A stretch of 64,000 bases of DNA from Pempheris klunzingeri (Eukaryota; Chordata; Actinopteri; Acropomatiformes; Pempheridae). Where the stretch lies: the NCBI RefSeq assembly GCF_042242105.1, contig NC_092018.1, forward strand, positions 26,592,167 through 26,656,166, read 5' to 3'. The notes beneath the pieces are model-generated. The model had not been told where the DNA came from. It did no database searches and saw only the letters and a program-made list of their open reading frames with translations. Both the position numbers and the translations under genes were made by a program. Shown here one piece after another: positions 39,528 through 52,364 of the stretch. Positions within the stretch are counted from its first letter, which is position 1. The number at the start of each line of letters is the position of its first letter.

Positions 39528-42500
39528 ATGGAGTCTGTATTCACAAGGGTGAGGCTAAAGGTGGCTGTGCTGTTCCTGCTAACAATTCAGCTGAGCATAG
39601 GTGAGTCTGAATATTTATCTCAGGAGCGTGTTGTAGGTTTCAGATAAGTATGGCCAAAGCAAATATGACATTTGACATGTCTTTGAGTGCCCTTTTTTTC
39701 CCCCCACCACCTGCCTTTTTTACATAATAGTGAACATATTCTGAATATATGATCAAACAGAGTGGATGTTTTTTTGGATCGAACCTGTCTGATCTGTAAT
39801 TCACACAACACACTGTCACTCCGACGTGCTCTTGGCTGATGATCTGACACATATGCTATTGGGACAATCAATGAAATATGGGCATATAATATGGGCGGCT
39901 GACAGGTACCCTGCACAGCATTCATAGCTCTTTTCATGCTGTGCAGTCTTGGAGTAAGACCCTGAGAGACTTTATTGTCCCCAGTGGAGAAATGAGTCTC
40001 GTCCATCCATCTGAGCTGCCTGTTGACACCAACAACATAAAAACAGAAGGAAAATCAAAACAAATGCGCGCAGCAGAGTGAAAGTACACGTCGTCCATAC
40101 AGAGCACACGCAAAACTCTTTGTTATGTCACACAAAAACCTTTAAATCTTCATGTTGCACCAGCGTATTAGATCAGTAGTTTACTGCTTGGTATTAAGAG
40201 CCTTGATTAATTCTTTAAGGTGTGACTTCCTGCTGCAGACTGAGAGGAAAGTGTTATCTGAGCCTGTGTCGTCTGGGCCGGTGAGGAAGTGCACAGGATT
40301 TGAATAGCAGCAGCTCTTTATTTGAAGCTTAGTGACTGGGCGGGTTAGCTTCGCTGCCTTTCCACATGGAAAACACATCGTCCTTACATCACAGCGTTTT
40401 GCCCAAAGGGGCTCTCGCTGTATAAACATTTGAGTGACTAATTTGGGTTTTTTTCATACTCCCTTCATCACATCTCTCATAAATACCCCTGACATACTTT
40501 ATTTTGTTTTGTGGCATTGAAGTGCTTTCAGAGCGTTATATTAGATTCAGTGGTGAGTGGAGTCAAAAGAGAGGCTGATTCGTCAGCGTCGTCCACTCCG
40601 ATATTTAGAGCAGGTTAAATATCTGAATAGGAGAACGGTGAATAGATGTTTGCTCCGGTGTCTGAGAAGTTGGATGACAACTTTAACAAGATAAATAACT
40701 TCTGTTGAAATGCACATGGAATGATATTCCGCTTTGAGTTCTTTCTATAAAACGTCAGGCTATCAGCAGTAATTAAAATCCACGGCCATAAACTGTGAGT
40801 CAGCAGGGTGTGTGTCAACTCAGAGACAGCTTTAAACTTCCACTTGTCAACTGCATTTTTCATGTTTGCTCATCTGTTCACTTTTCATCATCATTTACCA
40901 ATATATTTCTGACAGCTAATGAGCCTCGAGAGTTTTGAATTAATACGTAACTCATTTTTGCAAAAATACCACTTTTACGTTTATTTCGGCTCCAAATTGT
41001 CCTCAGTTTGACTTAAGAGGCCAATTAGTCTCAGATCAGCACCTACCCCACTCTGAGTCTGTTTATGAGCACAGGCCCAGAGCTTGAATGCCATTAAGCG
41101 GGGAAAATATTAATGCATTTCAGAGAGAAATTAGTTATTTTTTCTCCCTTTTTTGCCTTTTTGCCTGGGTAGATGATTATGAAAATTGGAGGGAGGAGGA
41201 AGTGAATATTATGAATTAGACAAATAGAGAATTTTTCTGTCCCATCAGATGCGACAGAGGCGATGGAGGTGACATCCTCGGGGCCGCAGACCGTTCAAAT
41301 GGCCCAGGGGGAGACGGTCAAACTGGGATGCACCTACACCCAAAGCCCCCAAGACACAGGAGAGCTGGATATTGAGTGGTCCAGAGTCAGCCAGGACATG
41401 ACACAGAAAGACAAACTGGTAGGTGTTTGAGGGCAGAGAGGTATGTCGCAGAGAAACCTGCCTGTGAGGTTGGATGAAGCATCAAACATGCAGTGGAAAG
41501 ACCTGCTTTGAAGATGTGTCATTACTCAGTGCAATCTTTGCATTTCAGATCTTGTCATTCACGGGAGGCCAGACGCTCCAGTACGGCGACCCCGGCCTCT
41601 CCAGAAGGCTCAAATTCACAGGGGACCCCAAGCAGGGGGACGCTTCCATCTCCCTCTCTGATGTGAGGTCCTCAGACACAAACACCTACCAGTGTAAAGT
41701 GAAGAAGGCCCCGGGTGTGGACATGAGAAAAGTCACACTGCTGGTGATGGGTGAGGAGGCATTCCTTTTTACCGGTTTAACCTGTCCACTTTCTCAGTCT
41801 TCATTCAAATGTTGCTCTCATTCAAATGGAATGAGGCCCTTTGTGCGTCTCTCTGTCTCAGTCAGTGATCAGATCTTTCTCTGTAGCCATACCTCAGACT
41901 CTTCTCCTCCTTCACACCTTTAATCCTCCCATGATGAACTAAAGCACTGAGGCATTGCTCTAGAAACCGTTTTTGTGCCATGAGTTTATTTATTCCCTCC
42001 ACTAGTTCCCCCGTCAGCGCCAAAGTGTTGGGTTGAAGGCGGCGAGGAGAGAGGCGGCACCGTCTCCCTCCGCTGCAAATCCTCTCAGGGATCCAGTCCT
42101 CTCAGTTACGTGTGGAGGAGGGAGAGTGGAGGTGCAATGCCACCCACTGCGACCCAAGGTGAGGAGGCAACTTCACAGACAAAAAGGCTTTTCTATAATA
42201 CATTCATGATGCTGTGTTTGTATATACTCTTCTGCTGAATGTTGTCTTCTTACGTTAAGACCCACAGACTGGGGAGCTTTTGATAAGGAACCACACAGAC
42301 AGCAATGTTGGAAATTACGTGTGTGATGCAAAAAACGCCGTCGGCAAAGCACAGTGTAAATATGCGCTGCACGCATACAACGGTAAGTCTATGATATCAT
42401 CATCTTATTTTCCCCTTATGTATTTAACACTCTCACATCCTAAAAGAACCCTTTCATTTTCCTACTGTATTGTTTGAATATTAGATGTACTCTGAAATGT

Positions 42501-43054
42501 AACTTGTGAAATCACACGTAAGCCTCTTAAAGCTGAAATGCTTGTTTGATCTCAAAGCACCATGTCCTCTGTTCCAGCTACCAACAAGGTGGGTGTCATA
42601 GTTGGAGCAGTAATAGGTGCCATCTTGCTGCTGCTGCTCCTCCTGCTTCTCATCTGGCTCTTGATCTGCTGCTGCCATAAGCGCCGCTATGAGAAAGAGA
42701 TGGCAAACGAAATAAGGTATTGTATCAGAGCTGGAAACAACATCAAAACATCCAGGAAGTAATCTAACATCTGGGGATCATGTTGACCTGTTAATGACCT
42801 GTTTCCTCAGGGAGGACACACAGGCTCCAGAGAGCAGGTCCAACAGCAGACACTCCAGTTTCCGCTCAGTGCCGGGGTACCGCACCCACCCCGAGGTGCT
42901 CTACAGCCCAGTGGGGAACCATCTGCCTGGTATCCGCGAATCAGGTCGCAGTGCCGTCTACACAAGCGGGAGTAACGGCACATCACAGCCGGCCACTGCA
43001 GGGGGAAATCCTCCTCCACTCCGATATGACCATCGATACGGATACCCTGTCTGA
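39528..43054 (+). CDS. CTX-family (CXADR-like / VSIG-type) two-Ig-domain membrane protein
   Basis: Junctional adhesion protein of the CTX family. Seven coding exons: 39528-39600, 41249-41418, 41549-41750, 42006-42158, 42260-42382, 42578-42716, 42811-43054. All have GT..AG borders and matching phases, for 367 aa; seven exons and about 365 aa are also the CXADR layout. In order: signal peptide (about 1-29), V-type Ig (C52, W68, C130, with DTNTYQCKVKKAPGV), C2-type Ig (C172, C221) with the extra C156/C232 pair typical of the family, TM (about 245-270) followed by CCC, and a tail with YEKE..EIRED. CXADR is the closest match I can recall, with VSIG8 and IGSF11 also similar, but the tail ends RYGYPV, unlike the CXADR terminus. 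A paralogue rather than cxadr itself is therefore likely. Confidence 0.88.
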
Positions 43055-43403
43055 CTACAATCCAAAGTAAAGACGCCTGCGGAAGAAAATACTTTTTCTG
43101 TGTAAATATGAGAAATGGTGCAATACAATATATTGAAGTGGAGAATGATGGGAATGCTGGTGTGACTTATCTTATCGAACTGTCAGCCTTTGGACAAACA
43201 TAAATGTGACTTCCATAATGCACTGTAGCACAGTAAGCAACAATAATAGGTTGTTATAATCCAATTAAATATTACAAAGATTTCACTAGAAGTGTGTGTA
43301 AAATGTATATATATATATTAACATGTATTTTTATTGATGCTTTTTTTTCTATGATGCACATGTAGCTCAATCACTGTGTTACTTTTTTTTGAAGTATTTG
43401 TAC

Positions 43404-43409
43404 AATAAA
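43404..43409 (+). terminator. AATAAA poly(A) signal of the CTX-family gene
   Basis: AATAAA lies 350 bases beyond the stop codon at 43052-43054, the first canonical signal in a 3' UTR of plausible length. Confidence 0.6.
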
Positions 43410-44436
43410 ACATCTTTTTTAACTAACAAGTCAATGAGAAGAGCACCATCTGAATCCCATTTAGGGCTCACTGAGCAATCCAATTTTTGTGTCATGGGTC
43501 CGTTTTTTTTATTGCTCGATGATATCTGGGCTGATGAAACACAATAGAATAACATTTGAAACACATCTTCCACTCCGGGGATGGAACGACCGCTATCTCC
43601 CTGGAAAAAAAGATAAATCTTAATTGAATGAGTTATATTTCGGCATCATAATGAAATCAGACGTTTAGTCTAGACATGCAGAATTAGGCACGGTTATAAT
43701 AAAAACTGTCAAATTATCTATATGGACGTTCAAATACGGAGGATGGAGATTCAAATGCAATCTAATTAGAGGGGAGTTTGGAGAGTTCATTAAAATTTGA
43801 TTTTAGCGCGTAAACATGATCAGACAAACATCTGTCTGTTTTTACAGCCAGCAGATTGGAGATCAGCTATTTTCAGGGTTGTAACTGGATGAACATAAAT
43901 TCAAACTTCGAACTGCTTATGAGTGAGAATATTGGGAGACAGTGAAGTCAGTTTTGAGTCTGATCCTCTTTGTGTGTTTGCCTGCTGGAATTTTTTTCAT
44001 TTGCAGAGCAAAGTGTTGCTAAACTGACTTGTTTGTGTTGTGTGTCTCTCCATTTTTTTTTTTTTGCAAAGCAGCCAGTGAACTAGTTGTTGGTCTGGTA
44101 GTGGAGGGCCTAACCTGCAGGTGCCTCTCTCAGAATCCCGAGTCAGCACGATGCCCGCGGCCTCTCCTCTCGTCTGTATTGGCCTGATCACAGCTTCAAA
44201 AGGTTTATGTTGAATTAATAAGAGCTGCAAGGAGTGGTGAGGGTTGGTGGGCCCTTGGTATTAAATTCTGCCAAGGGCCCCCTTAAGGGCAGAGGCTGCC
44301 CTACACTAAACTGTAACAGCTGGGTATTTATTAAACAACTGTGTTACTGTTTCATATGATAAGAAATAAAAAAAAAGCATTTAGACTTTTAGTTGAAAAT
44401 GTTTCCAAAATCAGTCTAGTTTGCATTCATTCCCCC

Positions 44437-44482
<46 letters not shown>

Positions 44483-45277
44483 AACAATTACTATGCCTTT
44501 GCAGTGTCTGTTACTTGTTTTGCTTCAAATGAAGACAAATTGAAAGCTGCCATTGTGTGTGCGTGTCCATATCTCTATCTTTCTATTTGCTCAATTCAAA
44601 TGTGTAAAGAAATGCACATGCAGCAGAGGGACTCTATGTACAAAAGCCTTTTCTGTGCATACGCAAGCCTGTCCTTTGATCCATGCGTGAACTGGGAAAA
44701 TAGATACAATAATTAATTACAAATAATTCTGGAAACCTCACCAGGAAGCCCCATAATATCTTCTTTTAATAATAAGTTTCTTAGAGGGCAGAACTTCTAA
44801 CTGGGTTAGTAATTATTCTAAATAAAAGCTCCCGCTGCAGAGTGTTCTCGCACATTTAGATTCAAAGAGCTTCAGCATGAAAGAGAGCTTCTTCTTCTTT
44901 TCTATGCTATTGAGCAAAAAGACAGAATCTCTCCTTTGGCTTTGGATTGTTTTGTACAAGTTTAACTTTTCATTACAGTAATAAATGTAATTAATGTAAT
45001 GCTATTCATGAAGACAAATATAGGTGAGGGCTTGAGTATCACTTGCTTATTAAACCCAGTTCGCTATGATTGGATAGTATTGTATATAAAACATGCCAGC
45101 AAAAGAAAAATTTAAATCAAATATTTACTTTAATACAATTCAAGTCAGCATCTTTTTAAGTCTGTCTACAAAGTTACTTTCCTCTACAGCACAAACTACA
45201 GTGATGAGGTGCTGCATTAGTCCTGAAGGTGATTCAAAGGTGATTTGCTTTTCTTATCAGGTAAATAAGTGTGTCTT

Positions 45278-45323
<46 letters not shown>

Positions 45324-46245
45324 TGGGTGTGTGTGAGTGTGGTTTGGTATTATATGTAAATATGTGGTCGAGCTGCAGGAATAACCATTTGCATGCGGAG
45401 TCTGGTTAAGCGTGGTCTGCTGAGCTGTCACGCCGCACTGATCGACACACAGTAAAGTCACTGGATATTCATAATGAGCACATATCCTGCACTCCCAATG
45501 CAATGCAAATACATTGTCACCACTACCTGTGGTCATAGCTGATGCAAATCATACCTAATGCTTATATATATGCCTGTCAAGGAATACTTAAATCCAAGGA
45601 CTTCACCTTGCTGTGTGCATGCTGCAGACAACTTCAGGCAAGGATTAAAGCTCGGCTAAACAAAACAAAACAAAGGGTTCTTCAGCTGCAGCCAGAGGTA
45701 TTGAGTCAGGCAAAAGCACGGCGACGACTTGCAGGCAATGAATGTGAAGCAGAAACCTTGAGTAGATTTCAGAGTGATGAAAAGCCTCATCCAACCCATG
45801 GGAGCTTCGTTTGAGGTAAAAATGGAGGATGTGTCTTACAATAATTGCTCTTCCCTTCTTAACTTCGCTGCACTTTACTTTATGTTGCATGTAACCACCT
45901 AAACTGTAGATTTCACATATATTTTTAACCATAATAGAACATTTTGAATGGGCCTATCTGGGTCTGTTTCATGTATTTCAAAAGCTAAATATGTGAATCT
46001 TTTCCCCAGGCCCCGCTGACAAACTGTGACTGATTCCATTCGGTTGCAGCAATGAGGAATCGTCTGGTTTGAAAGTGTGTTTGCATAATTTTTTGTCTTC
46101 TTGTCATCTCTCTGAGCACAGCAAAAACAAAACACTTGAGAACCCCACACAGACTGTGCAGTGTCATACAGAGGTGTAGAAATGAAGGCATGAGTTATAG
46201 TTAAAGGTGGTACGCAGCAGATGCGTTTAGGGTGAAGATTACATT
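43410..46245. other. spacer between the CTX-family gene and the 7TM gene
   Basis: No supportable exon. It contains a (CA)n run at 44443-44480 and a (TG)n run at 45279-45320. The open frame at 45542-45814 has no recognisable domain or splice context. Confidence 0.5.
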
Positions 46246-47223
46246 ATGTATGGGACAAATAAATTAACCCTCTGGGTGATGACAGGTCTGCTTGCCGTCA
46301 CGACCGTCTTCTTTAATGCTTACATCCTCTTGATGAGTCTGTGGAACTACCATCAGAAAAAGCAGTGGAGCCCCAGTGAGACGATCATCGTGGCTCTGTC
46401 TGGCGCCAACGTGGCTCACCAGCTGGTCTGTTACTTCTGGATGACCATGGATGAAGTGGACAGCGAGTGCCACATCGCCCAGCTGCCCTACACTATCATG
46501 CTGCTGTTGCTCTACAGCCTCAAGTTCACCATCATGTGGGACACCAGCTTTCTCACTTTTTACTACAGCACCAAGCTGGTGAACACGCCCAACCACTGCT
46601 ACACACAAATCCAAGCGGCCATCCTCAAGCACGTAACCTTAGCTGTTTTTTTCATTCCCCTGTGCGGCCTGGGCACCAGCATGCCCATGCTGGTGGTGTT
46701 TCACCCTGACAACTATACCACGGAGAACCAAGACTGTGGGGTTTTAATGCCCGACACCTGGTCTGGCCAGGTCTACGAAGCCATGTATCTGCTCCTGGCC
46801 GATGTCCTGCCAGGGGTGCTCATGGTGAAATGTTGCATCTCCATCTCCGTCCACCTGGCCACCCATCTCCGCCACATGAAAGCCAGCACCAACGGAGCCC
46901 ACCGCCCAAAACTGGGCGCCCAAATGAGGGTGATCCAGATGGCTTTATCTCTGGTGGCCGTCTTCGTCCTCTTCCTTGTGATCGACCTGTACGTCAACTA
47001 CCAGATAGCGGTGAACCACGAGAACATCATCGTGCTCACATTCTTCTTCACGTCCATCTACACGACTGTCACTGCCACGGTGCTGATCTATGGGAAGAAG
47101 CCTTTTTGGAAAGCTCTCATACATGAATTTAACGTGTGCCTGGACGAGTATCCTTGTTTGTCCTGTCTGAAGGTGCCCGAACAAAAGGCTAAACCAAGCA
47201 CTCCTGCAAAAGTTAAAAACTGA
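46246..47223 (+). CDS. single-exon 7TM receptor, T2R (bitter taste receptor)-like
   Basis: A 325-residue intronless G-protein-coupled receptor. Seven hydrophobic helices are visible at about 8-33, 45-68, 80-110, 122-152, 176-207, 226-251 and 258-282. In T2R fashion it has no DRY or NPxxY motif. TM3 carries MWDTSFLTFYYSTKLVN, resembling the T2R TWxxxxLxxFYFLKIAN pattern, and TM7 ends in IYGKKPFWKA, like T2R LxxGNxKLK. C75 and C164 could form the extracellular disulfide; N156 (NYT) is a sequon in loop 2; C298/C304/C307 near the C-terminus could be palmitoylated. An in-frame TAG lies 18 bases upstream of the ATG, so the start is well supported. It would act at the plasma membrane as a chemoreceptor. 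GPCR status is firm; the T2R label is by motif resemblance, with ORA/V1R or another orphan class as alternatives. Confidence 0.8.
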   Translation: MYGTNKLTLWVMTGLLAVTTVFFNAYILLMSLWNYHQKKQWSPSETIIVALSGANVAHQLVCYFWMTMDEVDSECHIAQLPYTIMLLLLYSLKFTIMWDTSFLTFYYSTKLVNTPNHCYTQIQAAILKHVTLAVFFIPLCGLGTSMPMLVVFHPDNYTTENQDCGVLMPDTWSGQVYEAMYLLLADVLPGVLMVKCCISISVHLATHLRHMKASTNGAHRPKLGAQMRVIQMALSLVAVFVLFLVIDLYVNYQIAVNHENIIVLTFFFTSIYTTVTATVLIYGKKPFWKALIHEFNVCLDEYPCLSCLKVPEQKAKPSTPAKVKN

Positions 47224-47631
47224 GAAGCCAATTTACTTTGCACTGGAGGTCTTTGTGCTGAAATCAATTGGTCATTGTCTGCTCTTATTAAAAACTTTGA
47301 AGAAACTTATTCTTTTATCTTTTGTGCAAGCAATTTCAGTAATGACTACAGTCCTGCAGTATCACCATTAATTGCGGTTTCCCACATCAATAAGGTATTT
47401 TAGCTGTGTTAGCAGGGGGAGGATATAGCGGCCAGGTAACCAGCTTTCCATCCAAATCACAAGCTCATCAGACTGTACCTATCAATTAATATTTCAGTAG
47501 AACAAATAATAGTCAGGCCTGTAAAATAGATCCCCAAGCATGGCTGCGTGGACATGATGTAACTCTGTACCCATCTAGAAATGTTGAAAAATACATGTGA
47601 CTGTGGTGAGAGTACAGAGTGTATTAATAAA
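47224..47631 (+). other. 3' UTR of the 7TM gene, with AATAAA at 47626-47631
   Basis: The first canonical AATAAA after the stop codon is at 47626-47631, giving a 3' UTR of about 400-430 bases. Confidence 0.5.
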
Positions 47632-49181
47632 ACAAGAATGAACGCACCGCCTGAATTCTCTTTTTTTTTTCATGTACATCACAGAGGTTTTAAAAGTTTT
47701 TCCTCAGTCAGGTTGCAGATAGTTTAAGCTGCACACGGGGACAACAGCAGCCAGCGTGTAACTGGAAGGCTGCCAGTCCAAACTCCTGCACCAGAGTAGG
47801 GAGAAAAAATATAAACCTGATGGGGGGGAGGGAGGCACTCGTAATCGCCACTCTCTCCTGTGTATCTGTTCATTGGTTGTCTGCAGAAGCGTGTACTCGA
47901 CAGCTCCCAGGTGCGATGGTGTGTAACTGCAACTGTGTGTGTGGGTGTGAGGCTGGGCGTTCCTGGCAGGTGAGCTCAAGCCAAGCAAACCTACCCTGAG
48001 CAAATAGAGGTTTTAAAAAAAACGCAGCAGACCTCTTTGCGATGCTCCATTAGTTCACACCCTCTGGCACCACCTAGTGAGGTTCAAAGATTGGGATACA
48101 ATGGTGCAACTAATCCCACTCCACACACAGGCTCAGAATTCCTCCAGCAGCTAAAGGGACAAAGTCATAAAGGGCATATCTTCCTTTGATGCAGGGGAGT
48201 TAAGTCGTACCAAGGCTTGGCTTCCATCCCTAATGTCTGTCTCTATGGGAGGGAGGCGGGTTTGGCACGACAGGAAACCAGTTTAATATTACGTAACACT
48301 GGCTAATATGGATGCAATACTCATATGGAATATTTCTCTGAAGCTCTGTACTTTTTTTGCTTAGAAAAGCAAGATAAGTATTCAGATCATTTTAGTTAAG
48401 TAAAAGCACCAATACTACAGTAGATCGTACCGCCAGCAAAGTAGTCCTGCAGAAAGATGGCTACCCCATGACTGACACTATTATGTGACGTTATTATTAG
48501 TATTATTATCAACTGAATATTTTATTTAGCTTGAGAAACTGGAGAATCTTCTCAACCCATATAGGAACGCACACTCCTTCAATTTATCAGAAAAATTCAA
48601 ATCCACCAAATTTGGAGATGCGTGGTTTTCACCAGACGAGAAGGGTATGAAAAAGTAGATCTATTAAAGGAGCATTCCACCTCTGAGCTCAGGTAGTCAG
48701 GTCCACTGGTTCCCAACACAAGGGGTCACAAGATAAGTCTCAGGGTTAGGGCTAGGTTACTTTTTTGGTGAAATATCTGGTACTTTTACCTCTTTGGCCA
48801 TCAAACGGTTATCTGTCCGGCTGGACACTGCTTCAGTTTAAGAGGTCACAAGGAAGGAATGATTTCATCTTTAACATGACATTGGATCTTATATCGTGCA
48901 TGTTTTATGTCAAATCTAAACCTGAAAAGTCACTGCAGCTGATATGGTGGATTAAAAAGTATAAATCCCTCTGAGCTGTCGTGGAGCAGAAGTGTAACGC
49001 AGCATTAAAGTGGAATAGAAAGCACCTTAAAATCATACTCAGTGCAGAACTTGAGCAAATAAACTTAGTTACAGTCTGCTCCATCACTGTAACATTATAT
49101 TTAAGCAACCATCTGCATAGCATACTACTGGGAAAAACCTTCCAGCTGCTTTCCATCAAGCACTGTCTCAAGGTAATGGAA

Positions 49182-49217
<36 letters not shown>

Positions 49218-49930
49218 TGAGCCTTCAAACTCTACAAGAGCTCAAAGTTAGACACAGATGTGTCACCGGTGCATTGTCAGTTGAGAAGAGACCAGAAAGA
49301 CAACTGTGACGTGCATGACGCCAAGGAGATTGACTGATATCCTCAGAACCTATACAGCATGAAGTTGTAAACATGTCTACTGTATGGAGTTTGTTTCCAT
49401 GGAGATGTTCTGGAGCATCCAGCTAAACCAGGCAGTTGTAGCGCGGCTCTCCTTGCATGGGTGAACATCACTTCAAACTGTTATTGCTCCCGAGACTTAC
49501 AGCGGGAGCGATATCCCACGCCTCACTATCTGACAGGAAGGAACAGACCATTAGCAATCCAGATTAGCAAGTCCAGCAACTATCACACAACTCCTATAAA
49601 CATCCCATAAACTCCTCCCTGCAACGAAGCCCCCCAGTGATAATGCCTGAACATGAGCCACAGAGGCATCGTTTTGCTTCACTCAGCTCGGATTGTGTTT
49701 TGAAACACATGAATCACCAGCTCCATGCCAGCTTATTAGATGTTTTGAGCGTGAATGGGTGATTTTTCATGCTATCAGTAGCGTCCAAATGGCTGCCAGC
49801 GTGAGCGCCGAGTTTCCAGTGAGGGCGCAGAGACTAATCTGTATTCATCATGTTCACAGGATCATAGTTAAGAGATGGAGAAGATGCCTTTCTCAAACAA
49901 TCAATGTAAGGAAAAATTACTCTTTCAATA
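47632..49930. other. spacer between the 7TM gene and the dock5 3' end
   Basis: No supportable exon. A (TG)n run lies at 49183-49216. Confidence 0.5.
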
Positions 49931-49934
49931 AGTC

Positions 49935-51913
49935 TTTATTTTTGTTCAGTCAACAACAGCTTGTTCGTAAAAAAAAAAAAGAAAAGATCATTGTATATCT
50001 CTTGAGGCATTGTTTGTATAAAAATTCTTTGATGCTTGTTAGGAAGTGTGTACTGTATATAAAATTAGATCCCTTGTAGAACAGTTTGAAATCTAAAATA
50101 CTGACATCTTAATCATCAGTTCATTTTGATCAGTCTCAAAACAGCTTCCATGCATAGATTTAGAACTCTGAAGGCACGTACATTGTATTGCTTCTTTTTA
50201 AAAATAAAATTAAACAGTGCACAGTAAAGCGGTATGTTGAAATAAAATTAAATGTATGCTGCATAAAAACAACCAATCTCTGTACACACCGGGTGTTCAA
50301 AACAATGAAAATATTAAAACTCAATGAATAGCAATAATTTAAATTTCAATAATGAATTGATATAAAAAGAAAAACTGCCAACACCTGAAATATTAAACTA
50401 AAGTGAACTCCAAAGGCATTTCTGCTTGTACCATACAGCGTTTAAGGCTCTTTAAAGGGCCAGTTTGAAATTCTGGGAACTGTGGTTATTTATCATCTTG
50501 ATGGGAGCTAGATGAGGAGATGGAGACATGTGTGTGTGTGGTTAATATGTAGCTGGAGCCAGCAGCCAGTTACCTTGGATGCATTAAGACTGGAGATGGA
50601 GAAGCAGCCTTCCTGGCTCTGTGTGACGGTAACAGCTACAGCTCACTAATAAACATGTTATATCCCCTTTGTTAACAGAAAACGAAGTGTAAAAAATGGC
50701 AGTTTGTTGTTTTATGAGGGGTTCTGTGCAGCACTATTTCTTGGCTGGGAGGAGTAATTTCCTCCTTGTGTGTTGCCTGGGCAACCACCCACCCCCACAA
50801 AACCACAAATTGTCATTTTATAACCTAAGGTTTTGTCTGTATTTAAAAGACAAGACATAAAGTGTCAGTTAGTGGGCTTCGGGGCCGGTACGTGGATTCT
50901 GTTACCTTTGGACAGAGCCTAGCTTGGCGCTCCCCCCCCTGTCCAGTCCTTATGCTAAGCTAACGGCTGCAGGCTTTAGCTACACGTTTACCCTGAAACA
51001 CACAAGAGTGATATGAATCTTCTCCTCTAACTCAAAACATCAAAAGGGCATATTTCCCAAAATAGCAGACTATTGCTTTAAGGAAAGGCTTACTTCCACT
51101 GAACATCCACATCAACGTGATGCAGCTTGGAAGCATCAGTTACAGTATTCAGTTCATCATAAACATCAATGCATAATCTGCCACACATTCATTAATGCCA
51201 TCCAGTGTCTCTAAAACATTACGGCTTAGGAAAAAGGGTTTGATCATAACATTACTGAAAACCATCATCGGACACAAAATAACTACATTTCACAACAGTT
51301 ACATTCTGTACATTGTATTCCCTGCTTGATCAAGTTTGACATGTATCTAATGCAGCTTTTTCCTGTCTGGAAATGTCGGTATGGAATGCTGGTAAACAGC
51401 TGGGGGGGAAATAAGTCATCCAGTGTCACTCTAACGCATAAAAGCGAAATATTACATTGCAGCATTGGTCATTCCTTTTCCCTGCGGGTGATAAAGTCTG
51501 TACAAGATACTGACTTCTTCAAGAAAGAAAGCATCTTATGACTGTTTCATTACCTCTTAAAAAGCCCACTGAATCAAAGGCTGCAGTCGCCTTACGTACC
51601 AAGAATCATAGATCCATTTTTGCACAGTAGTACCCTCTTAAGACAGACACCCCCACACATATTGTTCCTTGCGGCTTAAATACAAAAAGAAGCCAAAACA
51701 CGAGAACAATGGACTGCTTGGAATTATTAGTGACTTGCATCAGAAAGATTTTTTTCCACCGAAAAATCTTGCATACATCCCACGTAGATGATCCTGCCTC
51801 TGTACCTGCAGTGCCGCAAAAATGGAGCTGTGCTTTCATCAAGGCCAAATCAGAGAATTAGTGAAACTTTGAGGCCGGCGTGTAGATGCAGCCTTAGTGG
51901 GGGGGTTGTGCTC
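49935..51913 (-). other. probable 3' UTR/flank of dock5
   Basis: Downstream of the dock5 stop codon there is no further exon. A plus-strand TTTATT at about 49935-49940 would be a minus-strand AATAAA and is one candidate 3' end; others are possible. The stretch contains the inserted repeat at 50451-51082. Confidence 0.35.
50451..51082. mobile_element. complete copy of the fish non-autonomous inverted-end repeat
   Basis: The left end TTTAAAGGGCCAGTTTGAAA and the right end TTCCCAAAATAGCAGACTAT plus TGCTTTAAG are degenerate inverse complements. The interior has GCAGCCAGTTACC, CTTCCTGGCTCTGTG and, inverted, TTATGCTAAGCTAACGGCTG. It has the same architecture as the 25323-25803 copy but keeps both outer ends. 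Confidence 0.75.
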
Positions 51914-52310
51914 TTAAGAGGGGAACATGGACTTCCGTGTTTTTGGAGGCGGTGGGGGGGGCTTGCTCTCAATTTTTACTGGCAGTGGAGGAGTGAACTG
52001 TGGGGAAGGAGAGAAGAGAGTTCATGTGAGGACCTAGAATAAAAATAAAAAACCGAATATTTCAACATTTACACGTCATTAAATATGCATTAGTGAGGGG
52101 ATGCTTTTTTTCACAGCAGATGTACCTCTGAAGAGAACCCGGGGTTGTCAATCTCGTACGGGTGTTTCTTAGGAGGCATGGGTGGGGGGGTCCCAGGGGT
52201 GTCAATGGTATTGGCATCATTGTCACTGAGAAGCGATGAATAACCTATCGGGGGAGAGAGGAAATCAGAGCTTTTCATACCAAATATTCACAATGAAACT
52301 GTGGATATGC

Positions 52311-52364
<54 letters not shown>

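Noticed and set aside
45542..45814. Plus-strand 90-aa frame upstream of the 7TM gene
   Set aside because: Considered as an upstream exon. The 7TM ATG is preceded by an in-frame TAG, and no acceptor linking the two was found.
46264..47184. Frames of 74-122 aa overlapping the 7TM gene in other frames and on the other strand
   Set aside because: Shadows of a GC-richer coding exon; the 325-aa frame alone has seven helices and family-like motifs.
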